Assembly (NCBI RefSeq): GCF_016287535.1
Contig: NZ_JAEFAJ010000035.1
Coordinates: 1-36,557, forward strand
From: Ruminococcus sp.
GTDB taxonomy: Bacteria; Bacillota; Clostridia; Oscillospirales; Ruminococcaceae
Reading direction: 5' to 3'
Length of the DNA stretch: 36,557 bases
Shown: in pieces, positions 7,484 to 14,996 of the stretch
Position numbering within the stretch: the first letter of the stretch is position 1
How the letters are laid out: every line of letters starts with the position of its first letter
Notes under the pieces: model-generated
Databases searched by the model: none
Told to the model about the DNA's origin: nothing
What the model saw: the letters and a program-made list of their open reading frames with translations, nothing else
Position numbers and translations under genes: made by a program

Positions 7484-8080
7484 TTATCCGAGGAAATCCC
7501 CGTCGTCAGGGTGATCCCTGCGTACATTTTCACGTATGCTGTCATAAGTGAGGTCGTTTATATTATCCGAACTGCTGAACACGGAATTGGTGACAAGTCT
7601 CTGAAAAGAAGGGTATCCCAGCTGTTTCGAGAAATAGTCCTCCGCCCTCTCATAAAGATATCCTATAATAAAATTTCCGAAGGGGATACCTGCAAGGTAC
7701 GGTGAAAACGCTATTATGGGCAGCGAAGCAAGGCAAAGGGTCTTCTTGTCACGGCTGCCGTTGTGGAAGGCAAACCAGAACATCAGCCCAAGATAAGCAA
7801 GAACTCCCGCTGCACCGAGAACTATCCGCCATACCGGCATACTTGTCTTTGTCGCTGCGTCATAGCTCTCCTGCATATCCAGACTGTTCACAACGCAGAA
7901 CAGCACATATATCACCTGCGCAGCTATCCATAAGCCGAAGATGATCTTTAACCAGTAACGCTTCTTATAGTTCTTAACAGCTTCTATATTGTACCGTCTT
8001 GCTTCCTCGAACATCCCTGGAGATGTGATATTCACGTTGCCTTTTTCTATGATCTCCTGCGTGATGTACCTGTATTCCAT
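7484..8080 (-). CDS. Unknown multi-pass membrane protein, long paralogue in the fatty-acid operon
   Basis: A 198-residue protein, family not recognised. It has an N-terminal motif YRYITQEIIEKG followed by GMFEEARRYNIEAVKNYKKRY (near residues 22-42), then three or four hydrophobic segments at about residues 46-66, 84-106 and 113-145, and a C-terminal tail with LGYPSFQRL and NDLTYDSIRENVRR. Head and tail are shared with the next gene, so the two arose by duplication with loss or gain of the central spans. Its ATG shares one base with the accB stop (TAATG), a sign of translational coupling. A role in lipid or membrane homeostasis is only inference from the operon. Confidence 0.75.
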   Translation of the reverse strand: MEYRYITQEIIEKGNVNITSPGMFEEARRYNIEAVKNYKKRYWLKIIFGLWIAAQVIYVLFCVVNSLDMQESYDAATKTSMPVWRIVLGAAGVLAYLGLMFWFAFHNGSRDKKTLCLASLPIIAFSPYLAGIPFGNFIIGYLYERAEDYFSKQLGYPSFQRLVTNSVFSSSDNINDLTYDSIRENVRRDHPDDGDFLG

Positions 8081-8547
8081 TATTTTATGACCATGATAGG
8101 CTGGTCGAACTCTACTGCCTGACCGTCGGAGACCAGTATCTGCTCAACTGTTCCGTCGTACTCCGACTGTATCTCGTTCATCAGCTTCATAGACTCGATT
8201 ATCATTATAATATCGCCCTTCTTCACCTCGTCGCCTGTCTTTACGAAAGGCGGCTTGTCAGGTGAGGGAGCCGAGTAGAATGTGCCTACGATGGGCGATC
8301 TTACGATCTTTCCGCTTACCTCCTCAGCCATTGATGCCTCGCTCGCCGCAAGAGTACTCTCAACGGGTACGGAAGTCTGGACTGGTACTGCGGCTGCTAC
8401 CGGCACAGGCGGCAGGCATTTTCTTCCCTTGAGGGTTATGCTCTTTTCGCCGTTTGCGATAGTAAGCTCAGAAAGATCCTTTTTATTTATTATGTCAGCA
8501 AGCTTCTCGATAGTTTCAAGGTCTATCTGACCGTAGATTTTCTCCAT
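8080..8547 (-). CDS. accB: Biotin carboxyl carrier protein of acetyl-CoA carboxylase
   Basis: A 155-residue protein with the standard layout: an N-terminal helical part, an Ala/Pro/Val-rich linker (about residues 46-78) and a C-terminal biotinyl domain. The biotinylation motif reads ESMKLMNEI with the modified Lys at about residue 121. The Ser and Leu around MK differ slightly from the common EAMKM form, which is seen in other Firmicutes. It carries carboxybiotin from AccC to AccAD in the cytoplasm. It follows fabF by 12 nt and overlaps the next gene by one base. Confidence 0.95.
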   Translation of the reverse strand: MEKIYGQIDLETIEKLADIINKKDLSELTIANGEKSITLKGRKCLPPVPVAAAVPVQTSVPVESTLAASEASMAEEVSGKIVRSPIVGTFYSAPSPDKPPFVKTGDEVKKGDIIMIIESMKLMNEIQSEYDGTVEQILVSDGQAVEFDQPIMVIK

Positions 8548-8559
8548 TGAATATCCTCC

Positions 8560-9819
8560 TTAGTCCTTTACCCTTGTGAAACAGAGTGTTGCGTTATGTC
8601 CGCCGAATCCAAGCGAATTGGAAAGTACGGCATTGACCTCCTGCTCAATGTTGCCGTTTCCGCAGTAATCGAGGTCGCACTCCTCGTCGGGCACCTTATA
8701 TCCCACAGTCGCGTGAATGAAGCCCTCCTGTACGGACTTCGCGCATACCACCGCTTCCACAGCGCCTGCTGCGCCGAGAAGATGTCCTATCATGGACTTG
8801 GTGGAGCTTATCTTTACTCTTCTTGCGTCCTTCTCGCCCAGAGCGAGCTTTATAGCGGCTGTCTCGTACTTGTCGTTGAGACCTGTCGAGGTGCCGTGTG
8901 CGTTTATATAATCTATATCCTCAGGTCTGAGACCTGCTTCCTGCATTGCGAGCTCCATGCCCTTTGCGGCTGCTTCGCCGGAAGGCATGGGCGATGTCAT
9001 ATGATATCCGTCGCAGGTAGCGCCGTAACCTGATATCTCCGCGTATATCTTAGCGCCTCTTGCCTTTGCGTGCTCGTATTCCTCAAGCACGAGAACTGCG
9101 CTTCCCTCTCCGAGCACAAAGCCGCTGCGCTCCTTGTCGAAGGGTATGGAAGCTCTTGTAAGATCGGAGGACTTTGTGAGAGCTTTCATATTCGCGAAAC
9201 CGCCGAAGGTGAATTCAACTCTTGTGGACTCTGTTCCGCCGGCAAGACAGGCGTCAAGGTAGCCGTCCTTAATCTTGCGGAAGGCTTCGCCTATGGAGTG
9301 GGCGCTTGAAGCACAGGCGGTGGTTATATCGAAATTGGCGCCTCTGAATCCTGTTTTCATGGATATGGTGCCGGCAGCCATATTGCTTATCATCATGGGG
9401 ATATAGAATGCGGATACACGGCTCGGACCTTTTTCAAGATACTTGCTGTACTCCGAGAGAGTAAGGTCAACGCCGCCGATTCCGGAACCTACAAGTACGC
9501 CTACTCTGTAGGGATCAAGGTCCTTCAGGTCGGTGCCTGCGTCCGTGAGCGCCTCATGCGCTGCGACTACCGCGTACTTTGTGAAGGTATCCATATGCTT
9601 TGCTTCCTTCTTGTCGAAGCAGCCTGCCACGCCGTAGTATTCCTCTTCGTTGAAGTCGCGGATCACGCCTGCGATCTTCACTCCCGTGCGCTCGGTATCG
9701 AACATATCAATAAACGATATGCCTATCTTATTCTCCTTTATTCCTGCCCAGAACTTTTCAACGCCTGTTCCGAGGGGAGTAACGGCTCCCATTCCCGTGA
9801 TAACAACTCTTCTGCTCAT
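8560..9819 (-). CDS. fabF: 3-oxoacyl-ACP synthase II (condensing enzyme)
   Basis: A 419-residue thiolase-fold enzyme. The Cys-His-His triad is intact: Cys169 in TTACASSAHSIGEA, His308 in INAHGTSTGLND and His346 in SMIGHLLGAAGAVEA. It elongates acyl-ACP with malonyl-ACP. The ATG has AAAGGGA upstream. It lies between fabG (78-nt gap) and accB. It is the only elongating condensing enzyme in the window, so it probably handles all chain lengths. Confidence 0.97.
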   Translation of the reverse strand: MSRRVVITGMGAVTPLGTGVEKFWAGIKENKIGISFIDMFDTERTGVKIAGVIRDFNEEEYYGVAGCFDKKEAKHMDTFTKYAVVAAHEALTDAGTDLKDLDPYRVGVLVGSGIGGVDLTLSEYSKYLEKGPSRVSAFYIPMMISNMAAGTISMKTGFRGANFDITTACASSAHSIGEAFRKIKDGYLDACLAGGTESTRVEFTFGGFANMKALTKSSDLTRASIPFDKERSGFVLGEGSAVLVLEEYEHAKARGAKIYAEISGYGATCDGYHMTSPMPSGEAAAKGMELAMQEAGLRPEDIDYINAHGTSTGLNDKYETAAIKLALGEKDARRVKISSTKSMIGHLLGAAGAVEAVVCAKSVQEGFIHATVGYKVPDEECDLDYCGNGNIEQEVNAVLSNSLGFGGHNATLCFTRVKD

Positions 9820-9896
9820 ATTTTTCCCTTTCTGCTATTTATTAAGATTTTTGGTGCGTCCGGAGCTTCTGCCCCATGCTGCGACTGTTGATAATA

Positions 9897-10637
9897 TTAC
9901 ATTGAGAGTCCGCCCGATATCTCTATCACCTGTCCCGTAACGTATGAAGCGTTGTCGGAAACAAGGAAGGATACAACGGAAGCGATCTCCTCAGGCTCGC
10001 CGTATCTCCTGAGAGCTACAGCCTCTATCATCTTTGCTTTAAGTTCATCGGAGAGAACATCTGTCATGGGAGTCCTTATAAGTCCCGGCGCAACAGCGTT
10101 GCAGGTGATGTTCCTCGAACCGAATTCCTTGGCTGTGGTCTTTGTCATGCCGATTATGGCAGCCTTTGAGGCGGAATAGTTCATCTGTCCGGGGTTGCCG
10201 TAAAGTCCGGCTACCGAAGCTACATTTACTATCCTGCCGCTTCTCTGCTTCATCATTACAGATGTGACCTGCTTGGTCATATTGAACACGCTCTTCTGGT
10301 TAACAGCGATGACCGCGTCGTATTCCTCCTCGCTCATTCTTGCAAGGAGCTTATCCTTTGTGATGCCTGCGTTGTTCACAAGTGCGTCGATAGTGCCGAA
10401 GTCAGCCTTTACCTGCTTCACCATAGCTTCACACTGGTCAAATTTCGATACGTCTGCCGCATAGCACTCAGCCTTTACGCCGAAGCCGCGGCACTCCTCC
10501 GCGACCGTGAGAGCCTTTTCCCTGTCGCTGTCGCTGGGATAGTGATTAATTACTACGTCAAAGCCGTCCTGTGCGAGTCTTTTTGCGATGCAGGCGCCTA
10601 TTCCCTGTGAAGCGCCTGTGATTATTGCTGTTGCCAT
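9897..10637 (-). CDS. fabG: 3-oxoacyl-ACP reductase
   Basis: A 246-residue short-chain dehydrogenase/reductase. It shows the NADP-binding TGASQGIG (residues 7-14), the NNAG motif (88-91) and the catalytic Ser141, Tyr154 and Lys158 in YSASK. It reduces 3-oxoacyl-ACP with NADPH. The start has GGAGG upstream (ACGGAGGAAACAATAATG). A probable internal promoter with palindromes lies directly upstream, so it may be expressed partly apart from fabH-fabK. Confidence 0.96.
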   Translation of the reverse strand: MATAIITGASQGIGACIAKRLAQDGFDVVINHYPSDSDREKALTVAEECRGFGVKAECYAADVSKFDQCEAMVKQVKADFGTIDALVNNAGITKDKLLARMSEEEYDAVIAVNQKSVFNMTKQVTSVMMKQRSGRIVNVASVAGLYGNPGQMNYSASKAAIIGMTKTTAKEFGSRNITCNAVAPGLIRTPMTDVLSDELKAKMIEAVALRRYGEPEEIASVVSFLVSDNASYVTGQVIEISGGLSM

Positions 10638-10673
10638 TATTGTTTCCTCCGTTTTCCTTGGACTGATGCTTTC

Positions 10674-10738
10674 ATTCTATCATGACTTCACGCAGTTTTG
10701 AACGTGAAGAATGTCATTTTCTCAGTTACAAATGTAAC
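10674..10738 (-). promoter_or_regulatory. Candidate internal promoter and operator before fabG
   Basis: On the minus strand, TTCAAA (10697-10702), a 17-nt spacer and TAGAAT (10674-10679) form a plausible promoter. An inverted repeat CTTCACG / CGTGAAG (10686-10692 and 10703-10709) brackets the -35 box and runs into the spacer. A perfect 14-bp palindrome, GTTACATTTGTAAC (10725-10738), lies just upstream. The layout suggests regulated transcription of the distal fab/acc genes. The binding protein is unknown; the sequences do not look like the FapR or FabT sites I know. Confidence 0.5.
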
Positions 10739-10742
10739 TTTC

Positions 10743-10937
10743 TCAGTATTCAAATATCATGTCATATTCGATCAGGGCGCCGTATCCGCCCAGCTGTACC
10801 GGTACATTTCCAACATACCTGCAGCCCTGTGCAGCCATATCCTCTATCACCTGACGGGGACTCATCTTGCCGTTCTCGGTCTTGTGATAGTATTTGCCGC
10901 CGATACTGCTCTTCATCCTTACATACTTGTATCTCAT
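10743..10937 (-). CDS. Small DUF4177-like protein
   Basis: A 64-residue protein with the pattern YKYVRMKSS near the start, then VIEDMAAQGCRYVGNVPVQ and a final ALIEYDMIFEY. This matches my memory of DUF4177 proteins, roughly 60-residue cytoplasmic proteins of unknown function. Its ATG overlaps the fabK stop by 4 nt (ATGA), so it is almost certainly translated by coupling. No signal peptide or membrane span. Nothing in the sequence shows a reaction. A role linked to FabK or FMN is only a guess from position. Confidence 0.75.
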   Translation of the reverse strand: MRYKYVRMKSSIGGKYYHKTENGKMSPRQVIEDMAAQGCRYVGNVPVQLGGYGALIEYDMIFEY

Positions 10938-11860
10938 AGCTTCAGGAGCCTCTCCGCTCCGTCGTTTATTTCCTTTACGATGTCAGCGCAGGACTTTATG
11001 TCGTTGACCATGCCGGATATAGCTCCGCAGAGGAAGGATCCGCTTTCCACATCGCCGTCAACTACGGCTCTGCGGAGAGCTCCCACTGTGAGCTGCTCGA
11101 ACTCTTCGGGAGAGAGCGTGCCCTCCTTCTCGCCTGTGGCAAGCTTCTTTGCGAACTTGGTCTTTATATTCCTGCACGGGTGACCGGTATAGCGTCCCGT
11201 TACTATATTGTCCGTATCCTTTGCCTTTATGACGAGGTCCTTGAAAGTGGGGTGTATCTGACACTCCTCCGAAGCAAGGAAGCGTGTGCCTATCTGTACG
11301 CCCTCAGCACCAAGCATGAAGGCTGCCGCCATACCTCTGCCGTCGGCGATTCCGCCTGCCGCGATGACCGGTATCTCCACCGCGTCCACCACCTGAGGAA
11401 CGAGACACATGGTCGTATTCTCGCCGATATGTCCTCCGGACTCCGTACCCTCAGCGATAACGGCGTCAGCTCCGGACTTCTCCATTCTCTTCGCAAGAGC
11501 TACAGAGGGAACTACAGGCATTACCTTTATACCTGCTTCCTTCCATGCAGCCATATACTTTCCGGGGTTGCCGGCACCTGTGGTGATGACCTTAACGCCC
11601 TCGTCTATGCAGAGCTGCGCGAGGTCGTCGGCATTGGGGCTCATAAGCATTATATTTACGCCGAAGGGCTTGTTTGTCTTTTCCTTGCAGAGACGTATCT
11701 GCTCACGCAGATAGTCTATTGGAGCACTGCCGCCTGCGATAAGACCTATTCCGCCTGCGTTTGATACTGCGGAAGCGAGTGTGTGCTCGGCTACCCATGC
11801 CATACCGCCCTGTATTATGGGGTATTCGCAGCCGAGAAGCTCAGTGATGCGTGTTTTCAT
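10934..11860 (-). CDS. fabK: FMN-dependent enoyl-ACP reductase II
   Basis: A 308-residue TIM-barrel protein from the ATG at 11858-11860, which has AGGAGA about 9 nt upstream; the longer frame begins with a run of Arg and Thr that is not family-like. Family features include PIIQGGMAWVAEHTLASAVS (residues 14-33), GGIGLIAGG (36-44) and AEGTESGGHIGE (136-147) with the catalytic His at 144. It reduces trans-2-enoyl-ACP with NAD(P)H and FMN, the last step of each elongation cycle. No FabI is seen here, so FabK is the likely enoyl reductase. It could be confused with nitronate monooxygenases, but the operon decides. Confidence 0.95.
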   Translation of the reverse strand: MKTRITELLGCEYPIIQGGMAWVAEHTLASAVSNAGGIGLIAGGSAPIDYLREQIRLCKEKTNKPFGVNIMLMSPNADDLAQLCIDEGVKVITTGAGNPGKYMAAWKEAGIKVMPVVPSVALAKRMEKSGADAVIAEGTESGGHIGENTTMCLVPQVVDAVEIPVIAAGGIADGRGMAAAFMLGAEGVQIGTRFLASEECQIHPTFKDLVIKAKDTDNIVTGRYTGHPCRNIKTKFAKKLATGEKEGTLSPEEFEQLTVGALRRAVVDGDVESGSFLCGAISGMVNDIKSCADIVKEINDGAERLLKL

Positions 11861-11890
11861 AGTAGTAGTTCTCCTTCTGTTATTGAGCAC

Positions 11891-11978
11891 TTAGCCTTTA
11901 GCTATCAGCTTTTAGCCTGTTGTGTGCCCTTACGGACATTAATTGAAATTACATAGGCTAACGGCTAATAGCTGAAAA
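11891..11978. repeat. Intergenic repeat of degenerate TTTTAGC units in inverted arms
   Basis: Between fabH and fabK. The left arm (11891-11917) is made of tandem heptad-like units TTAGCC, TTTAGC, TATCAGC, TTTTAGCC. The right arm (11956-11978) carries the same units on the opposite strand (GGCTAACGGCTAATAGCTGA). The arms can pair imperfectly around a 38-nt centre. No gene is present. It looks like a small mobile or structural repeat inserted inside the operon. Confidence 0.5.
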
Positions 11979-11980
11979 AA

Positions 11981-12967
11981 TCAGTATTCCAGTATTATTC
12001 CGCCGTAGGTGAGACCTGCTCCGAAGCCGATGAGAGCAAGCTTCTGTCCGCGCTTTATCAGTCCCTTTTCTATGCCCTCGCAGAGCGCAAGAGGTATGGA
12101 AGCGCTTGAAGTATTGCCGTAATGGTCAAGGGTAACTATGAACTTCTCCATAGGTGCGCCCAGCTTCTTGGCGGCTGTCTCTATTATCCTTATGTTCGCC
12201 TGATGAGGCACGAACCAGTCTATATCGTCCTTTGTGATGTTCACCTTTGCGGCTGCCATCTCAAAGGCTCTCGGCAGCGCCTGCACAGCGAACTTGTATA
12301 CCTCCTTGCCGTTCTGGCGGAGCTTGTGGAGCTCCATTTCCGGGAAGGGGTCCCTGAACCCGTTCTTCAGCGCTACCTCCGGCGCTACGTTCAGTGCCCT
12401 TGCGCAGAGCAGCTCCGCGCCGCTTCCGTCCGAGCCGAGATGTGATGAAAAGAGCTTGCCGCTCTTCTCGACTACTGCTGCGGCAGCTCCGTCGCCGAAG
12501 AGTATGCACGACGCTCTGTCAGAAAAGTCGATGAAGCGAGAGAGGGATTCGTTTGCGACTACAAGCACGTACTTCATATCATCGTCCGTTTCGAGGAAAC
12601 GCCTTGCCGTATCCAGCGCATAGACGAATCCCGAACAGGCTGCGTTCATATCGAACGCGGCTGCGTTCACAGCTCCCGTCTGGTGCTGTATTATGCTCGA
12701 CATACTCGGAGTGTGGAAATCAGACGTTGCCGTACATGATATCACAAGTCCTATATCCGCAGGGTCTATGCCTGCCGACTTTATGGCGCTCATTGCAGCC
12801 TGTCTGCCCATATACCACGTCGGCTCCCAGCCTGCCATAGGGCGCTCCTTTATGCCCGTTCTTGAGCTTATCCACTCGTCGTTGGTGTCTATGAAACGGG
12901 TGAAGTCATCGTTTGTCAGTACCTGATCCGGTACATATCTTCCCATTCCCAAAATGCTTATGCCCAT
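11981..12967 (-). CDS. fabH: 3-oxoacyl-ACP synthase III
   Basis: A 328-residue protein from the ATG at 12965-12967, which has AAGGAG at 7-nt spacing. The triad is intact: Cys111 in NAACSGFVYALD, His255 in VPHQANIRI and Asn285 in DHYGNTSSAS. It starts fatty-acid synthesis by condensing an acyl-CoA with malonyl-ACP. In organisms that make branched-chain fatty acids it takes branched acyl-CoA primers, such as those a Vor-type enzyme produces; substrate choice cannot be read here. It is the first gene of the minus-strand operon and diverges from fabD. Confidence 0.97.
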   Translation of the reverse strand: MGISILGMGRYVPDQVLTNDDFTRFIDTNDEWISSRTGIKERPMAGWEPTWYMGRQAAMSAIKSAGIDPADIGLVISCTATSDFHTPSMSSIIQHQTGAVNAAAFDMNAACSGFVYALDTARRFLETDDDMKYVLVVANESLSRFIDFSDRASCILFGDGAAAAVVEKSGKLFSSHLGSDGSGAELLCARALNVAPEVALKNGFRDPFPEMELHKLRQNGKEVYKFAVQALPRAFEMAAAKVNITKDDIDWFVPHQANIRIIETAAKKLGAPMEKFIVTLDHYGNTSSASIPLALCEGIEKGLIKRGQKLALIGFGAGLTYGGIILEY

Positions 12968-13007
12968 TAAAAAGCTCCTTAGAATCAATAAAATTATGAA
13001 AATACAG

Positions 13008-13036
13008 TTGTAAAAACCGTAATTTTATGTTATAGT
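13008..13036 (+). promoter_or_regulatory. Promoter reading towards fabD
   Basis: TTGTAA (13008-13013), a 17-nt spacer and TATAGT (13031-13036). The expected start near 13043 gives a leader of about 210 nt before the fabD ATG that begins with the palindrome at 13046-13089. Confidence 0.6.
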
Positions 13037-13045
13037 AGTAATATC

Positions 13046-13089
13046 GGTACCGCCGGAGGAGACAGTTTTCCCCTTAACGGCGGGATACC
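13046..13089. promoter_or_regulatory. Large palindrome between fabH and fabD
   Basis: GGTA then CCGCCG (13046-13055) pairs with CGGCGG, a 2-nt bulge, and TACC (13078-13089). The inner part GGAGA...TTTCC can extend the fold. A minus-strand TATAAT at 13096-13101 lies just outside it on one side and the plus-strand TATAGT on the other, so the palindrome may form the 5' end of both divergent transcripts, or be an operator. The minus-strand -35 box is not convincing. Confidence 0.45.
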
Positions 13090-13128
13090 ACACATATTAT
13101 ATTGTAAATCATTTTGAGGTTTTTTGCA

Positions 13129-13170
13129 ACGATATTTCAGCACTTTGATAATTTAAAGACAAAATATCGT
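13129..13170 (+). promoter_or_regulatory. Second stem-loop in the fabD leader
   Basis: ACGATATTT (13129-13137) pairs with AAATATCGT (13162-13170), and inside it CTTT pairs with AAAG around GATAATTT. It is not followed by a T run, so it is not a terminator. It could be an RNA structure or an AT-rich protein site. The rest of 13171-13254 holds only the ribosome site (AAAGGAAG) and nothing else I can name. Confidence 0.35.
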
Positions 13171-13254
13171 CACTTCTCACAAATTTGCAATTAGGCAATA
13201 GGTTATTTTCGCCAATACCATTGGGGATAACATACAGAAAGGAAGTTATTTATT

Positions 13255-14163
13255 ATGACAATTGCACTATTTTCAGGACAGGGTTCGCAGTACGAGGGCA
13301 TGGGCAAAGACATAGCTGAAGCTATGCCGGAACTCATGGAGGTATACGACACCGGCTCGGAGATACTCGGCACCGACCTGAAAAATATCTGCTTCAACGC
13401 ACCTCTTGACGAGCTTTCAAGGACTATCAACTCTCAGCCGGCTATAATGGCTACTTCCATAGTATGCCTGAAAGCCGCACAGTCCAAGGGCTTCACCTTT
13501 GACGGAGTCGCAGGACATTCCCTCGGCGAATACGCCGCAATGTACGCTTCCGGAATGATATCACTTGAGGACGCTTTCCGTCTTATAAAGGCAAGGGCTG
13601 CCGCTATGGAGGAGGCTACGGCTTCCGCTTCGGGTGCCATGGCTGCGGTCATGAAAATAGCTCCCGAAGAAGTGGAGAGAGTATGCGGCGAGGCGAAGGA
13701 ATATGTCACCGCCGTAAACTACAATTCACCTGCTCAGACTGTCATTGCGGGAACCCCGGAGGGCATCGCAGAGGTAAGCGAGGTATTTGCTGAAATGAAG
13801 GCAAGAGTGATACCCCTTAATGTAGCGGGCGCTTTCCACTCAAAGCTCATGCAGCCTGCTGCTGACAAATTCTACGAGACCGCAAAGACAATAAAGTTCA
13901 GCACACCCGGAGTGAAGTATTATTCCAACCTCACGGGCGGCGAACTCACGGATTTCTCGGACATGGCGACCATGCTTGCAAAGCACATAGTATCACCTGT
14001 ACGCTTCACCTCCGAGCTTGCTGCCATGCAGGAGGCGGGCACCGACGTATTCGTGGAATTCGGTCCCGGAAGAACACTCACCGGACTTGTCAAAAAGACG
14101 CTCAAGGATATAACTGCTGTGAATGTCGAAGACCTTGAAACACTTGGAGGATTATTATCATGA
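13255..14163 (+). CDS. fabD: Malonyl-CoA:ACP transacylase
   Basis: A 302-residue alpha/beta-hydrolase-like transferase. It starts MTIALFSGQGSQYEGMG. The nucleophile is Ser89 in VAGHSLGEYAAM, and the catalytic His is about 195 in AGAFHSKLMQ. It loads malonyl groups onto AcpP. It stands alone on the plus strand, divergent from the rest of the fatty-acid operon, while in most clostridial clusters it lies between fabK and fabG. It overlaps aroE by 4 nt (ATGA), so its expression is tied to shikimate-pathway genes. Confidence 0.97.
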   Translation: MTIALFSGQGSQYEGMGKDIAEAMPELMEVYDTGSEILGTDLKNICFNAPLDELSRTINSQPAIMATSIVCLKAAQSKGFTFDGVAGHSLGEYAAMYASGMISLEDAFRLIKARAAAMEEATASASGAMAAVMKIAPEEVERVCGEAKEYVTAVNYNSPAQTVIAGTPEGIAEVSEVFAEMKARVIPLNVAGAFHSKLMQPAADKFYETAKTIKFSTPGVKYYSNLTGGELTDFSDMATMLAKHIVSPVRFTSELAAMQEAGTDVFVEFGPGRTLTGLVKKTLKDITAVNVEDLETLGGLLS

Positions 14164-14996
14164 ACAGATTCGCACTCATCGGTCACCCTCTCGGACATTC
14201 AATGTCCCCTCTCATACATGAAAAGCTCTTCGCACTCAGCGGACTGGAAGATACCTCCTATGAGCTCATTGACATCGCTCCGGAGGATATAACAGGCAGC
14301 CGCGGTCTTCTTGAAAGTCTCCGCGGTCTCAATGTGACTATCCCCCACAAGCAGACCGTCATCGCTCTTACAGACGAGCTTGCGGAAAGCGCTCTCCGCT
14401 ATAACTCCGTCAACTGCATAAGCAACGACGGCGGAAAGCTCGTGGGCTACAATACCGACTGCGACGGCTTCCTGCGCTCAGCGGAGCTGCTCCCTGTTGG
14501 CGGAAATGTGGCTATCCTCGGCTGCGGCGGCGTCGGAAGAATGATAGCTATAGAGGTGGCACGCCACGGCGGAAATATCACCCTTGCAGTTATCCCTCAG
14601 GACGTTAAGAACGCGCAGATACTCATGGCTGAGATACTGGCAAAATGCAGCGGCGCTTCCGTAAGGATAGCTGATATATCCACTCTCGACGGCAGCTATG
14701 ACCTGCTAATAAACGCTACTCCCGTGGGTATGTACCCAAAGGTGGACGCCTGCGCGGTAAGCGACACCGTCATTGAAAACTGCGGCAGCGTCTTCGACGT
14801 TATCTACAACCCCACCGAGACTCTTCTCATGAAGAAGGCACGAGCTCTCGGAAAGGTGGCTGTGGGAGGCGCTTCAATGCTGGTATATCAGGCTGTGAAG
14901 GCTCATGAGATATGGTACGGCGGCAGCTTCAATGCCGAGGATATCTCCGGTATAATCAAAGATGTCGAAAATGCTGTTGACAGCATGAACAAGTGA
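14160..14996 (+). CDS. aroE: Shikimate dehydrogenase
   Basis: A 278-residue protein with the shikimate-binding N-terminus LIGHPLGHSMSPLIH (Ser14, Ser16), the catalytic Lys64 in NVTIPHKQ, Asp100 in GYNTDCDGF and a dinucleotide-binding glycine motif GCGGVGR around 124-130. It reduces 3-dehydroshikimate to shikimate with NADPH. The ATG overlaps fabD by 4 nt. With aroK two genes later it forms a partial shikimate set; the other aro genes are not in the window. Confidence 0.95.
   Translation: MNRFALIGHPLGHSMSPLIHEKLFALSGLEDTSYELIDIAPEDITGSRGLLESLRGLNVTIPHKQTVIALTDELAESALRYNSVNCISNDGGKLVGYNTDCDGFLRSAELLPVGGNVAILGCGGVGRMIAIEVARHGGNITLAVIPQDVKNAQILMAEILAKCSGASVRIADISTLDGSYDLLINATPVGMYPKVDACAVSDTVIENCGSVFDVIYNPTETLLMKKARALGKVAVGGASMLVYQAVKAHEIWYGGSFNAEDISGIIKDVENAVDSMNK

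Noticed and set aside
13046..13089. GGTACCG in the fabH/fabD gap as a T-box riboswitch remnant
   Set aside because: It lacks the full T-box motif (TGGNACCGCG), the specifier stem and a terminator, and the downstream genes are not tRNA- or amino-acid-related.
13096..13129. TTGCAA with TATAAT on the minus strand as a standard fabH promoter
   Set aside because: The spacing is 22 nt, too long for a normal sigma-A promoter; only the -10 box was kept as weak evidence.
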